Shown one piece after another: positions 42,076-51,269 of a stretch of 64,000 nucleotides of DNA. Location of the stretch: assembly GCF_000337595.1 (NCBI RefSeq), contig NZ_AOIL01000049.1:86013-150012 (forward strand), written 5' to 3'. A program made the position numbers and the translations under genes. Position 1 is the first letter of the stretch, and each line of letters opens with the position of its first letter. Source of the stretch: Natrialba taiwanensis DSM 12281 (GTDB lineage Archaea; Halobacteriota; Halobacteria; Halobacteriales; Natrialbaceae). The notes beneath the pieces were generated by a model. It was not told where the DNA came from, ran no database searches, and worked only from the letters and a program-made list of their open reading frames with translations.

Positions 42076-43722
42076 ATGCAACTCGATTCACTGATACCAA
42101 CGACGATTCGACGCCAGTATAGTGTCAAAATAGCCGTCGCGCTGGGCTGTGTCGCCGCCGTGACGATCGGATTCGGAGTGCTGTTCGGACTCCACATCGT
42201 CAACGGGCCGGCGGACGGAGTCCAGGACCGAGCCATCGCCGCGCTGACCGGATTACTGGTCGTTTTCTCGGTCAATCTCGGGCTCGTCGGGATCGTCCTC
42301 GGCGGCAACGTCGCGCTCGCACTTCGCCAACTCGGTGATAGCGCCGAGCGGATCGGTGACGGCGAGTTCGACGTAGACGTAGAAACCGATCGCGTCGACG
42401 AGATCGGCCGCCTATACGGGTCGGTTGGGACGATGCGTGACTCCCTCGAGACGACGCTCAAGGACATGGAAAGCGAACGAGAGCGGGCGCAAACGGCCCA
42501 GCAAGAGGCCGAGAAGCAGGCCGAACAGTTGGAGGCCGAGCGAGAGCGGATTCAAGACCTCCAGCACCAGGCCGAGCGCCAGAACCACCTCCTCGTCGAG
42601 GAGGCACAGCGCTTTTCGGCCGTGATGGACGAGTGTGCCGACGGCGATCTCAGCCAGCGCCTCGATCCGCAGGTCGACGACGAGGCTATGCAAGCGATCG
42701 CCGACTCGTTCAATCGGATGCTCGACCAGATCGGCGATGTCGTCATCGAGGTTCAGGAGACGAGCGAGACGGTCGATGAGATGTCCGCGGATCTCCAGGG
42801 CTCGAGCCAGCAGATCCGCGCAGCCAGCCAGGAAGTCGCCGAGTCGGTCCAGGAGATCGCGGACGGAGCGACGGGACAAACCGACGACCTCGAAGTTGCG
42901 GCAAGCGAGGTCAGCGACCTTTCCGCGGCCACCGAAGAAGTCGCCGCGACGACCTCCGAAATCGCGACCCAGTCCGAGGAGATGTCGACGCTGGCGGATG
43001 ACGGCCAAAACGCTGCCGCCGACGCGGCGGACAACATCGACGAACTGGTTGCGACGACCGAACGCGTCGTCGGGACCGTCGACGAACTCAACCGCGAGGC
43101 GGATCAGATCGGCGAAGTCATCTCGCTCATCGACGACATCGCCGACCAGACGAACCTTCTCGCGCTGAACGCGAACGTCGAAGCGGCCCGCGCGAACGAG
43201 AGCGGTAACGGCTTCGCCGTCGTCGCCAACGAGATCAAGGCCCTCGCCGAGGAGACGATGGACGCCGTCGACGAAATCGAGGGCACGCTCGAATCGATCC
43301 GCGACCGAACCGAGACGACTGCAGACGAGATTACGACGGTCGACTCGAACATCAAGATGACCGCAACGCGCGTCGAGGAACTCCAATCCCAGCTCGAAAC
43401 GATCACCACGGAAGCGGATCAGATGGACGCGAGCATTCAGGAAATCGCCCAGACTGCAGACGACCAGGCGAGTTCAGCCCAGGAACTCGCGACGATCGTC
43501 GACGACGTGACCAGCGTCTCGGCGGAGACGAGTAGCCAGTCCGAACAGGTCGCGGCTGCAGCCGAGGAGACGACGGCGACGACCGAGAACGTCTCGTCGA
43601 TGGCGGTCGACCTCGACGAGCAGGCACAGCGGCTGAACGAACTGCTTGCGACGTTCACGATCGGGAGACAGACCGGTGCGACGCCGGCCGCGGCTGGCGT
43701 CCCCGGCGCGGGTGACGACTAA
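42076..43722 (+). CDS. Htr-type transducer coupled to an opsin homologue
   Basis: 548 aa. Two membrane helices (about 17-42 and 54-78) with only about 11 residues between them, so there is no extracellular sensor domain, as in HtrI and short HtrII. Then HAMP (about 79-130), a coiled coil, a second HAMP-like part (about 180-230) and the methyl-accepting signalling domain with the hairpin tip [20 protein letters not shown]. The layout means it must be driven by a membrane partner; the opsin-like gene starts 3 bp after the stop. It probably signals to CheA/CheW. Confidence 0.88.
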   Translation: MQLDSLIPTTIRRQYSVKIAVALGCVAAVTIGFGVLFGLHIVNGPADGVQDRAIAALTGLLVVFSVNLGLVGIVLGGNVALALRQLGDSAERIGDGEFDVDVETDRVDEIGRLYGSVGTMRDSLETTLKDMESERERAQTAQQEAEKQAEQLEAERERIQDLQHQAERQNHLLVEEAQRFSAVMDECADGDLSQRLDPQVDDEAMQAIADSFNRMLDQIGDVVIEVQETSETVDEMSADLQGSSQQIRAASQEVAESVQEIADGATGQTDDLEVAASEVSDLSAATEEVAATTSEIATQSEEMSTLADDGQNAAADAADNIDELVATTERVVGTVDELNREADQIGEVISLIDDIADQTNLLALNANVEAARANESGNGFAVVANEIKALAEETMDAVDEIEGTLESIRDRTETTADEITTVDSNIKMTATRVEELQSQLETITTEADQMDASIQEIAQTADDQASSAQELATIVDDVTSVSAETSSQSEQVAAAAEETTATTENVSSMAVDLDEQAQRLNELLATFTIGRQTGATPAAAGVPGAGDD

Positions 43723-43725
43723 CGA

Positions 43726-44511
43726 GTGCCGATGATCGAACACACCACTACCTTCACGCTAACGAGTGCGATCCTCGCGGCGATGACCGTCGGCTTCCTC
43801 GTCTGGACGCGTCGGCTCGCGGTGAACTCGCGACGGTACGGCTACGCGGTCGTCGGTGCGTGCGCTGCGATGTGCGTGGCGTATCTGCTCATGGCTGCGG
43901 AGCTGCTGACCGTGACGACGACGGGTCGCGAGGAGTCCATCGCACGGTTTCTGGGGTACTCGATCGCCTGGGGAACGGTTTGTTACATCCTCGGTGCCGT
44001 TTCGGGTGCAGACCGCCGGTATACATTGGCGGCGTTCGGCGCGATTCTGACCAGTCTCTGGGCGACGATGGCGAGTTGGATTCTCGGTGGGCGCGCCGGA
44101 ACGCTCGTCTCGCTCGTCATCGCGGCCGGCGTGATCGCACTGGCCGGCGTGCTGTACGGGCCGCTCGCACCCGGTGAGAAACGGACTGGCAGTGAACGAA
44201 CGCTGCTGTACACCCGACTCAAAAAACTGACCGTCCTCGTGTTCGTCGGCCTCCTCGTGACGGGGATACTGTCCGAGCAAAACCTCGCGTTTACCGACGC
44301 GTTCGTCGGCCAGACGCTCGCGACGTACCTCGATATCGTCTGGCTCGCAGGCTTCGGCGGCCTGGTTCTCGAGAGCACGGCTGCACTCAGCGATACTGCA
44401 CCGGCCGCTGGGATGAACTCGCCGCCGACTGCGGGCGATATCGTGCCGGATAGCGATGGCGACGGAAACGCCAACGTCGACGTTCCCGAGACAGTTCACG
44501 CCGCAGAGTGA
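43726..44511 (+). CDS. Type 1 opsin homologue without the retinal lysine
   Basis: 261 aa, GTG start 43726 or ATG 43732. Seven hydrophobic segments (about 11-31, 40-61, 73-94, 99-120, 123-146, 160-183, 191-218). Helix 3 IARFLGYSIAWGTVCYILG aligns with bacteriorhodopsin ARYADWLFTTP: Arg74 equals Arg82, but Asp85 and Asp96 positions are Gly and Ile. Helix 7 YLDIVWLAGFGGLVLESTAA aligns with LDVSAKVGFGLILLRS: Asp203 equals Asp212, but the Schiff-base Lys216 position is Leu207. Helix 6 lacks the W-Y-P-W retinal pocket. It cannot form the normal retinal Schiff base. Opsins without the lysine are known in haloarchaea; this is one coupled to a transducer. C-terminal 40 residues are acidic. Confidence 0.75.
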   Translation: MPMIEHTTTFTLTSAILAAMTVGFLVWTRRLAVNSRRYGYAVVGACAAMCVAYLLMAAELLTVTTTGREESIARFLGYSIAWGTVCYILGAVSGADRRYTLAAFGAILTSLWATMASWILGGRAGTLVSLVIAAGVIALAGVLYGPLAPGEKRTGSERTLLYTRLKKLTVLVFVGLLVTGILSEQNLAFTDAFVGQTLATYLDIVWLAGFGGLVLESTAALSDTAPAAGMNSPPTAGDIVPDSDGDGNANVDVPETVHAAE

Positions 44512-44713
44512 GCCGCGCGGCTCGGCCGCTCGTTTCTCCACCGAGCTCCCGTCCTCCCCGTCTTCGCTCGACGCTTTCCGCCCGTTCGCTTCGCGCCACT
44601 CCGTTCGATACCCGTGAGCCCCGCCACCAACTCAACTGAACTCGAGAAGCCCTGTAGTACCAACTGCGACTGTTTACACACTACACACACACAGTCGTCG
44701 TACGATTAGATGT

Positions 44714-44730
44714 GCACTGACTGTCAGTGC
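44714..44730. terminator. Hairpin between convergent genes
   Basis: GCACTGA-CTG-TCAGTGC, a perfect 7-bp stem 3 bp from the end of the HemAT gene and 200 bp after the opsin gene. Possibly a terminator for the minus strand; no long T tract follows. Confidence 0.35.
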
Positions 44731-44733
44731 CTT

Positions 44734-46413
44734 TCAGTGGCAACGATCGCTCGACAGTTCGTCCTGTGCGAGTCGGTCGACTTCCGATTCGATTTCGTCG
44801 ACCAGCTCGTCGACCTGATCGTTTTGCTCGACGATCGCCTCGATCTCGTCGGCGACTTCGTGTGATTGGTCCATCGCAGTATCGGTCATGCTCGCGACCT
44901 CCTCGGTGCTTGCGGCCTGGTCGTCGGTCGCCGTCGCGACCTCCTGGATGCCGGTACTCGCCTCCTGAACCGATTCTTCGATGCGTTCGAGATTGTCGAC
45001 CGTCTCCTCGACTAGTTCGACACCGCTCTCGATTTCGTCGTTTGCGGTTTCGAGACTCTCGACGGTCTCGTCGGTATCGTCTTGGATCTGGTCGATCATC
45101 CGCTCGATATTCTTTGCCTCCTCCTGGGACTCCTCGGCGAGGGACTTGACCTCGTTGGCGACGACGGCGAAGCCGTCACCGGCCTCGCCCGCCGTCGCTG
45201 CCTCGATTGACGCATTGAGCGCGAGGAGGTTCGTCTGATCGGCGATGTCGTTGATCACGTCGACGATCTCGTCGATTTTCTGGACGCTCTCGCGCAGGTC
45301 TTCGACATCCGCCGTCACCTCGTCCGCCGCCTCGTCGACAACGCCCATCTTGTCGATGGCCTCCTCGGCCGTGTCCGTGGTGTCGTTCGCGATTTCTTCG
45401 GCGCGTTCGCTCGTCGCACTGACCTCCTCAGCGTTCGAGGCGATCTCCTCGACCGTCGCCGAGAGCCCCGCGACCTCGCTCGAAATCTCACCCATCGCAT
45501 CGGACTGGCTGGCCGCCAACTCGCTGATCTCACCGGAGCGATCCGAAACCTCCGCCGACCGCTCCCGGAGTTCAGTGACGGACTGCTGGACGTTCTGCGA
45601 GACGTGCGTTCGGTGCTCGAGTTCAGCCTCGACGTCCGCGTAGGCGGTGATGTAGGTGTCCATCGCGATCTGCTGGTCGACGTTCAGCAGTTTGAGCGCG
45701 GAGAGCGAGTGCTCGACCATCTCGTCGACCATCGCACGGGCTTGCGAGAGTGGGACGAGTGGGTCGTCGCTGTCGCTTGCGTCGACGGTCCTCGTGGTCT
45801 CGGTCCTAGTCTCATTCTCACTCTCACTTTCGCTTTCAACGCCAGTTCCAGCCGCATCATCGGAGACAGCCGCCGCTTCCATATCGACTTTCGCCTCGTC
45901 GGCGAGCGCATCGAGAATACCCTCGTAGTAGATGGTATAGCCGCCGAGATAGAACTTCGGTCCCAGATCGAGCATGTCGTGAATCTTGCCGATCCTGGCC
46001 CGGCGCTCGACGTACTGTTTGCCGTACTCGCCGCGGCCGAGATCCCTGAGATACTCGGCCTGAGTTCGTTTGAGCGCCTCGACTGACTTCGAGGAACTAT
46101 CGATGATCGCCGTCGCCGCCGCGTCCGACTGCAGGTGATCGTAAAACTCCGCGACGAGTTCGTCGGCGATGTCGTCGAAGAGCGGTTCCATCGATTCGAG
46201 CCGGTCGGCGTCTTCGGGTCCGAAGCCGGTGAACTCCTTTCGCCACTCGATCTCGCGGCGATCGAGACCGATCTCGTCGGCGAGTGCTTCCCCGTCGACC
46301 TGCCGCCGGTTCGTCGCGTCGATCTTGAACTCGGCTCCGCCGTTCGAATCCGAATCTGCATTCCGACCCGACTTTCGGTTCCGATCCCGTTGCTCGTCGC
46401 GTTGTGTACGCAT
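44734..46413 (-). CDS. hemAT: Globin-coupled aerotaxis transducer HemAT
   Basis: 559 aa, soluble. Globin sensor about 55-180: [27 protein letters not shown] with Tyr91, and [20 protein letters not shown], where His145 is the proximal haem ligand. An acidic linker (about 190-215) leads to the signalling domain with tip [20 protein letters not shown]. HemAT binds oxygen and drives aerotaxis. Start ATG 46413 with TATA-like AGTATATGAT (46437-46446) 24-33 bp upstream. The last transducer of the block on this strand, downstream of cheW and a close paralogue. Confidence 0.93.
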   Translation of the reverse strand: MRTQRDEQRDRNRKSGRNADSDSNGGAEFKIDATNRRQVDGEALADEIGLDRREIEWRKEFTGFGPEDADRLESMEPLFDDIADELVAEFYDHLQSDAAATAIIDSSSKSVEALKRTQAEYLRDLGRGEYGKQYVERRARIGKIHDMLDLGPKFYLGGYTIYYEGILDALADEAKVDMEAAAVSDDAAGTGVESESESENETRTETTRTVDASDSDDPLVPLSQARAMVDEMVEHSLSALKLLNVDQQIAMDTYITAYADVEAELEHRTHVSQNVQQSVTELRERSAEVSDRSGEISELAASQSDAMGEISSEVAGLSATVEEIASNAEEVSATSERAEEIANDTTDTAEEAIDKMGVVDEAADEVTADVEDLRESVQKIDEIVDVINDIADQTNLLALNASIEAATAGEAGDGFAVVANEVKSLAEESQEEAKNIERMIDQIQDDTDETVESLETANDEIESGVELVEETVDNLERIEESVQEASTGIQEVATATDDQAASTEEVASMTDTAMDQSHEVADEIEAIVEQNDQVDELVDEIESEVDRLAQDELSSDRCH

Positions 46414-46537
46414 TAGTCTCTTCTTTTGCCGATCCGATCATATACTTGGTGGCAGGCAGCCGAGTGGTGACGCCTAGCCAGAGTCGGCACCCTCGAATCG
46501 AACACCGCTCTCGGGGGCCGATCGACGCGTCGAGAAC

Positions 46538-47011
46538 TCACACCCGAACCGCCGTCGGATCGATCCAGAGGACGAACTCGTCGTCCTGGCGAACGATCCC
46601 CGCAATTCCGTCTCCCTCGACCGACGTATCCACGGCGTCCGTCTCTAGCTGTCGAACCTGGTGGACCTCGTCCGCGAGCCACCCGATCCGATCCGTCGAC
46701 CCGCGCTTTCGCTTGAAGACGATGATCCGACTCCCGAGTTCATCGGCGTCGTCCTCGCCGAAAATCGTCCGCAAGTTCACGATTTTCGTGGTCTCGCCGC
46801 GCAGATCCATCACGCCCTCGACGTGGGCCGGCGTGTTCGGGATCGGTGTCAACTCGTCGGTGTTGACGATCTCAGCGACGTACCCGATATCGACGCAGTA
46901 CCTGTTCTCGCCGAGATCGAACTCGAGGACGTGTGCGCTCGCACTCGCAGTCGTGTTCGTCTGGCTCTCGTCGGGTTGTTGCGTGTCGTCGTCCGTGTTC
47001 GTCGTGCTCAT
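46538..47011 (-). CDS. cheW1: Chemotaxis coupling protein CheW
   Basis: 157 aa. An acidic N-terminal tail (1-25) and one CheW domain: VLEFDLGENRYCVDIGYVAEIV, PNTPAHVEGVMDLRGETTKIVNLRTIFG, SRIIVFKRKRGSTDRIGWLADEV. Couples transducers to CheA. It follows the haem-less globin transducer gene by 11 bp, so the two are probably co-transcribed. Confidence 0.95.
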   Translation of the reverse strand: MSTTNTDDDTQQPDESQTNTTASASAHVLEFDLGENRYCVDIGYVAEIVNTDELTPIPNTPAHVEGVMDLRGETTKIVNLRTIFGEDDADELGSRIIVFKRKRGSTDRIGWLADEVHQVRQLETDAVDTSVEGDGIAGIVRQDDEFVLWIDPTAVRV

Positions 47012-47022
47012 GGCGGTAGTGG

Positions 47023-48675
47023 TCAGTTCGCGTCCGTCGAGAGTCGACGGACGTCGGTTTCGATCTCCTCGAGCAGGTCCTCGACCGTCGTCGCGTGCTC
47101 GTCGATCGTTCCGAGACCGTTGACGACCTGCTGGGACTGTTCCATCGCGGTGTCGGTCATGCTCGCGACCTCCTCAGTGCTCGCGGCCTGATCGTCGGTT
47201 GCCGTCGCGACCTCCTGGATGCCGGTACTTGCTTCCTGGACCGAGTCTTCGATGCGTTCGAGATTGTCGACCGTCTCCTCGACTAGATCGACACCGGTCG
47301 AGACGCGTTCGTTCGCCGTATCGAGGCTTTCGACGGTTTCCTCGGTATCGTTCTGGATCTGCCCGATCATCCGCTCGATGTTCTTCGCCTCCTCCTGGGA
47401 CTCTTCGGCGAGGGATTTGACCTCGTTGGCGACGACGGCGAAGCCGTCACCGGCCTCGCCCGCCGTCGCCGCCTCGATCGACGCATTGAGCGCGAGGAGG
47501 TTCGTCTGATCGGCGATGTCGTTGATCACGTCGACGATCTCGTCGATCTTCTGGACGCTCTCGCGCAGGTCTTCGACGTCCGCCGTCACCTCGTCCGTGG
47601 CTTCCTCGACACCTTCCATCTGGTCGATGGCCTCCTCGGCAGTGTCCGTGGTGTCGTTCGCGATTTCTTCGGCGCGTTCGCTCGTCGCACTGACCTCCTC
47701 GGCGTTCGAGGCGATCTCTTCGACCGTCGCCGAGAGCCCCGAAACCTCGCTTGCGATCTCGTTCATCGCGTTCGACTGCTCGCTCGCAAGGTCGGAAATC
47801 TCGATCGTCCGATCGGTGACGGCGGTGGTCGAGTTCGCGGCGTCGCTGAGCGTGTCCTGAATGCGCGCATGGGTATTCTCGCGCTCGTCGCGAGTGCGGG
47901 CCTGTTCCTCGAGTCGGGACTCGTACTCCGCGAGCCGGGCGTTGTCTTCCGCGAGTTGCCGTTCGTACGACTCGACCTGCGATTCGTGGGCGCTCGCGTA
48001 TGAGTGCATCGCGAGTTGCTGGTCGACCAGGGTCAGGCGCAGCAGCGAGAGCGTCCGATCGACGACCGCGTCGACGGCGTCGTCGACGGCGTCACCGCCG
48101 GCAGCATCGATGGAGCCGGTGTCGTCGTCACGATCACCACTCGGCACACCGTCTCCACCCACGCTCCCGAACTCGGCTTTCACGTCGGCACCGAGTTCGG
48201 CGAGGAGCGTCTCGTAGACGGCACCGAACGAGCCGATGTAGGCGTCTGGGCCGGCCGCGAGGAGGGTCGCGATGGCTGAACTCGACAGCCGGTCGTCGAA
48301 GAACGCAGCGTCGGTTCGGTCCCCTTCGAAACCGTCTAGCAGCGCCGACTGTGCGGCTTCGAGGTCGCGTGTGCTCGCGTCTGGCTGTTGGTCGAGGGCG
48401 GTCGAGACCGCGGGGTGGCGACAGGCGGCCTCGGTGGCGGCTTCGGGGAGATCCGATTGAGCACTCTCAAAGATGTGTGATAGCGAGTCGAGTCGGGCCT
48501 CGTCCTCGGCGTCCAGCGACACGAGTTCGGTTGCACGGTCGACGCTTGCGGGGTCGACGGTGACGTTCGCGATGGCGTCTCCGTCCGCGTTCGAGGCCGG
48601 GCCGTTGCGCTCGGTGGCGCGGTCGGTGTCGGCCGCGGTCTCGAGACGGGAGGCTCCGCCGTCCGTTCTGGGCAT
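47023..48675 (-). CDS. HemAT-like transducer lacking the haem histidine
   Basis: 550 aa, soluble. Residues 48-162 align with the HemAT globin (LDAEDEARLDSLSHIFESAQ; AATLLAAGPDAYIGSFGAVYETLL). Aligning GPDAYIGSF with Hem[11 protein letters not shown] puts Ala136 at the position of proximal His145, and the EFYDHL distal segment is not conserved. Haem binding in the usual way is therefore unlikely. The signalling domain (about 270-540) is nearly identical to HemAT, including the tip [20 protein letters not shown]. Start ATG 48675 with a TATA-like box at 48696-48704. Heads an operon with cheW1. Ligand unknown; perhaps a haem-free or other-cofactor sensor. Confidence 0.78.
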   Translation of the reverse strand: MPRTDGGASRLETAADTDRATERNGPASNADGDAIANVTVDPASVDRATELVSLDAEDEARLDSLSHIFESAQSDLPEAATEAACRHPAVSTALDQQPDASTRDLEAAQSALLDGFEGDRTDAAFFDDRLSSSAIATLLAAGPDAYIGSFGAVYETLLAELGADVKAEFGSVGGDGVPSGDRDDDTGSIDAAGGDAVDDAVDAVVDRTLSLLRLTLVDQQLAMHSYASAHESQVESYERQLAEDNARLAEYESRLEEQARTRDERENTHARIQDTLSDAANSTTAVTDRTIEISDLASEQSNAMNEIASEVSGLSATVEEIASNAEEVSATSERAEEIANDTTDTAEEAIDQMEGVEEATDEVTADVEDLRESVQKIDEIVDVINDIADQTNLLALNASIEAATAGEAGDGFAVVANEVKSLAEESQEEAKNIERMIGQIQNDTEETVESLDTANERVSTGVDLVEETVDNLERIEDSVQEASTGIQEVATATDDQAASTEEVASMTDTAMEQSQQVVNGLGTIDEHATTVEDLLEEIETDVRRLSTDAN

Positions 48676-48695
48676 AGTCGTGACAGTGATAGTCA

Positions 48696-48704
48696 GCTAA
48701 ATAA
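48696..48704 (-). promoter_or_regulatory. TATA box of the globin-like transducer-cheW1 operon
   Basis: TTATTTAGC on the minus strand, 21-29 bp before the ATG at 48675. Confidence 0.5.
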
Positions 48705-48815
48705 GTGTTTTTGCAGATTCGGGTGAGACGGGCGCTGGCCGGCCATAACAGTCATATACGGTGGCTACTCGACCGGTGATCGAGACCCGAGTCGCAACGG
48801 ACAACGGCGTCTCAC

Positions 48816-50048
48816 CTAGTCGATTGTTTCGATGAGTTCGTCGATGTCGAGCCAGGCAACGAGCGTCGTCCGGTCGTCGCCGTCCTGTTTCTTGATGATG
48901 CCGCGGACGCAGTCGTGCTGGTGGTCGCCCGCGGCGTCCATCACGCTGCCCGTCTCGTCGATCTGGGAGTCGCGATAGGTGACCGCCTGGGAGACGTCGG
49001 TCACGCGGACGCCGAGTTTCTGCTTGTCGTCGTCGCGTTCGAGCACCACGATGTACTGGTCGTCCGAGAGGTCGTTGCGCTCGACGTCGAGCATCGTCGT
49101 CGGATCGAGAACGCCCGTGATCTCGCCGCGCAGATCCGTCACGCCGTCGATCGCTTCCGGTCCGCGCGGGAAGCGCGTGATGTCTTTCATCTCGACGATG
49201 GCGCTGATTCGATCGATTTCGATGGCATATCGGTTCTCGTTGAGATAGAACTCGAGCATCTGGATGGTCGACTCGTCGTCGTGGGCGGAGTGGATCAGCG
49301 TGTTGCCCTGCTCGAACATCTCGTTCTTGCGACCGGCGGTGCCCTCGCCGTAGCCGTCGGTATCCTCCATCATGGCCGAGGCGTCGACGGTCGGCTCGGA
49401 GCCAACGTCTGCGAGGTTTGCGACGGCGGATTGGCCGGCGATTGCGCCGCCGAGTTCGGTGGTGGTTGCGTTAGCGTTGGCACTGGCGTCGGCGGTGGCG
49501 GTCGCGTCTGCGGTGACGGTCGCGTCGGCGGTCGTCTCGGTTTCGTCGTAGTTGACTGTGACGTCGCCGGTGTCGGTATCGGTTCCAGTGTCGGTGTCGG
49601 TGGTGGTGGCGGCAGCGTCGGCGGGTGCGCTCTCAGTTTCGGTAGCGGCTCCACCGGTGCCGGTTTCGGCACTGTTGCCATCGCCATCAGTGACGGCCAC
49701 CTCGTCCTCCTGTGTCTCGTCGAGAGGTGCTGGTTCGGTTGTCGACGTGTTTTCTGCGTGGGCCGCGTCCGTGTTCCGACTCGAGTTCACCGCGTCGTCT
49801 GCGTCCGTGTCTGTGTCCGGATCCGGGTTCGGTTCCGCGTCGGCAGCGGTCGCTGTTTCCCGCTCTGTCTCCGTTGCGCCCGACGGAGTGGGTTCGGTTT
49901 CGGTTGGAGCCGTCGATTCAGTCTCTGTCTCAGCTTCAGCCTCGGATTCGGATTCAGATTCGGACGCCGTCTCAGCGTCGTTGCTTTCGGTACCACTGGT
50001 CGCGCGATTGCGCATCTCTCGGATGCGTCGTGCTCTGTCGTCGGTCAT
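48816..50048 (-). CDS. cheW2: CheW-domain protein with a long acidic N-terminal tail
   Basis: 410 aa, start ATG 50048 (MTDDRARRIREMRNRATSG), overlapping the parA stop as ATGA; a longer frame upstream is not protein-like. Residues 1-18 are a basic-amphipathic helix, about 20-255 are Glu/Thr/Asp/Ala repeats (TETEST-, DTDTGTDTDTGD-, VTADATATADASA- like), then a CheW domain (about 270-410: MLEFYLNENRYAIEIDRISAIVE; RGPEAIDGVTDLRGEITGVLD; YIVVLERDDDKQKLGVRV). Much longer than the normal 150-aa CheW. Paired with ParA it is a candidate analogue of the ParP array-positioning adaptor, inferred from context only. Confidence 0.85.
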   Translation of the reverse strand: MTDDRARRIREMRNRATSGTESNDAETASESESESEAEAETETESTAPTETEPTPSGATETERETATAADAEPNPDPDTDTDADDAVNSSRNTDAAHAENTSTTEPAPLDETQEDEVAVTDGDGNSAETGTGGAATETESAPADAAATTTDTDTGTDTDTGDVTVNYDETETTADATVTADATATADASANANATTTELGGAIAGQSAVANLADVGSEPTVDASAMMEDTDGYGEGTAGRKNEMFEQGNTLIHSAHDDESTIQMLEFYLNENRYAIEIDRISAIVEMKDITRFPRGPEAIDGVTDLRGEITGVLDPTTMLDVERNDLSDDQYIVVLERDDDKQKLGVRVTDVSQAVTYRDSQIDETGSVMDAAGDHQHDCVRGIIKKQDGDDRTTLVAWLDIDELIETID

Positions 50049-50839
50049 GCCGGTACCTCCTGTGGGCTGCACTGCTTGTCGACCGTCTCGGCCATGTCGA
50101 GGAACACCTCGGTCATGTCCGTCTCCTCGTCGACTGCAAAGACGGAGTTGCCGGCAGCGAACGCCCGCTGGAGAGCGACTCGCTTTCGGACCCGAAACAG
50201 CGGCACGCTCGGCAGCGCCTCGTCGAACCACTCGAGCATCTCCGTCGCCGCCCGCGTGTTCTCGATCCGGTTGGCGACCAGCGCCCGCGGCTCGATCGTC
50301 ACGTCGTGGTCCATCTCGAGCGCCCCGACGTAGTCGAACAGCAACTCGAGCGAGCGCTTGCTCGTCGGTTCGGCGAGCGCCGGGATCACGAGGTTTTCCG
50401 TCGCGTACAACGCGTTGTCCGTCAACAGCCCGAGGTGTGGCGAACAGTCCACGATCGTGACGTCGTAGTCGCCGTCGGCCTCGAACCGGTCCAGCAGCGT
50501 ATCCAGCCGCGTCTCGCCGTCCGGTTCCTGGACGAGCGTCGATTCGGCCGCGTTCATATCGACGTTACTCGTGACGACGTCCATCTCCGCGTGCTCACGG
50601 CGCAAGGCGTCGAGTTCAACGCCGGCCGGATCGACGAGGCCGTCGAGCAGCGACGGCGGCTCGTCGTCGTAGGCCTCGAGCAGTCCGAGCCCCTCGGTCG
50701 CGTTGCCCTGCGGATCGAGATCGACGAAGAGCACGTCCCGTCCGAGTTCGTTCAACGCACCGGCGAGGTTGATCGCGACGGTCGTCTTTCCGACGCCTCC
50801 TTTCTGATTTGTCACACACAGCCGAGCAGCTCCCGCCAT
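50045..50839 (-). CDS. ParA-family ATPase in the chemotaxis cluster
   Basis: 264 aa, start ATG 50839 (MAGAARLCVTNQKGGVGK). Deviant Walker A KGGVGKTT with the signature first Lys (about 13-20), FVDLDPQGNATEGLG (Walker A'), VTIVDCSPHLG (Walker B), and the standard ParA helices to about 230. Such ATPases form dynamic nucleoid or pole-associated gradients to position cargo. It lies directly before, and coupled by ATGA to, a CheW protein, with no ParB-like gene nearby, and it is divergent from cheB. A chemotaxis-array or pole-positioning job is inferred. Confidence 0.92.
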   Translation of the reverse strand: MAGAARLCVTNQKGGVGKTTVAINLAGALNELGRDVLFVDLDPQGNATEGLGLLEAYDDEPPSLLDGLVDPAGVELDALRREHAEMDVVTSNVDMNAAESTLVQEPDGETRLDTLLDRFEADGDYDVTIVDCSPHLGLLTDNALYATENLVIPALAEPTSKRSLELLFDYVGALEMDHDVTIEPRALVANRIENTRAATEMLEWFDEALPSVPLFRVRKRVALQRAFAAGNSVFAVDEETDMTEVFLDMAETVDKQCSPQEVPA

Positions 50840-50955
50840 TCGAGTGAGTCGTTTCAACTCTGCCTACATAACTCACACGGCCAGGGGGGTCGTGGCGACA
50901 GCAGTAGTGGCGGCGGCTGCGGTGTCACGCTCGCGGCGGACCACAGCGGCCGAAC

Positions 50956-50963
50956 GCTTTATG
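50956..50963 (+). promoter_or_regulatory. Promoter of the cheB-cheA operon
   Basis: GCTTTATG, 25-32 bp before ATG 50988, the leaderless spacing for the small ORF that ends at the cheB start. Confidence 0.5.
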
Positions 50964-50987
50964 CGGAGGTCATTACAAACCAGTGCC

Positions 50988-51269
50988 ATGGCAGTGAACG
51001 GATCGAGCGTCGACACCGTCGAGACGGCGGTTGCGGCGGCCGCGGTGGCTGGTTCTCCCGTCCGTCGGGCGGTCAGTGCTGGCGCGTCGGGCGATGGGGT
51101 CGGGTGGACCGAACGCCGGGAGAGGAACCTCGGTGGTCCGACTCGGGCACCGGAGAGACAGGACGGGACGACGTGGACGGCGAACCGATCGGGATGGGAT
51201 CGCGGCGGAACACACCACTGCGTGCAGGATCGGCCGCCTGCCCGTCACGGAGACGGGAGACGCAGCTAA
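50988..51269 (+). CDS. Possible 93-aa leader ORF of cheB
   Basis: A frame MAVNGSSVDTVETAVAAAAV... whose TAA overlaps the cheB ATG as TAATG. A promoter 25-32 bp before ATG 50988 suggests translation starts here. The first 35 residues look plausible, but the rest is Arg/Pro-rich and the +1 frame there looks more haloarchaeal (GEEPRWSDSGTGETGRDDVD), so the frame may have shifted or this may just be leader sequence. Confidence 0.3.
   Translation: MAVNGSSVDTVETAVAAAAVAGSPVRRAVSAGASGDGVGWTERRERNLGGPTRAPERQDGTTWTANRSGWDRGGTHHCVQDRPPARHGDGRRS

Noticed and set aside
49712..51268. Long plus-strand frame in phase with cheB, extending about 500 codons upstream
   Set aside because: It is antisense to cheW2 and parA, is Arg/Ser/His-rich, and the CheB receiver domain starts cleanly at 51269.
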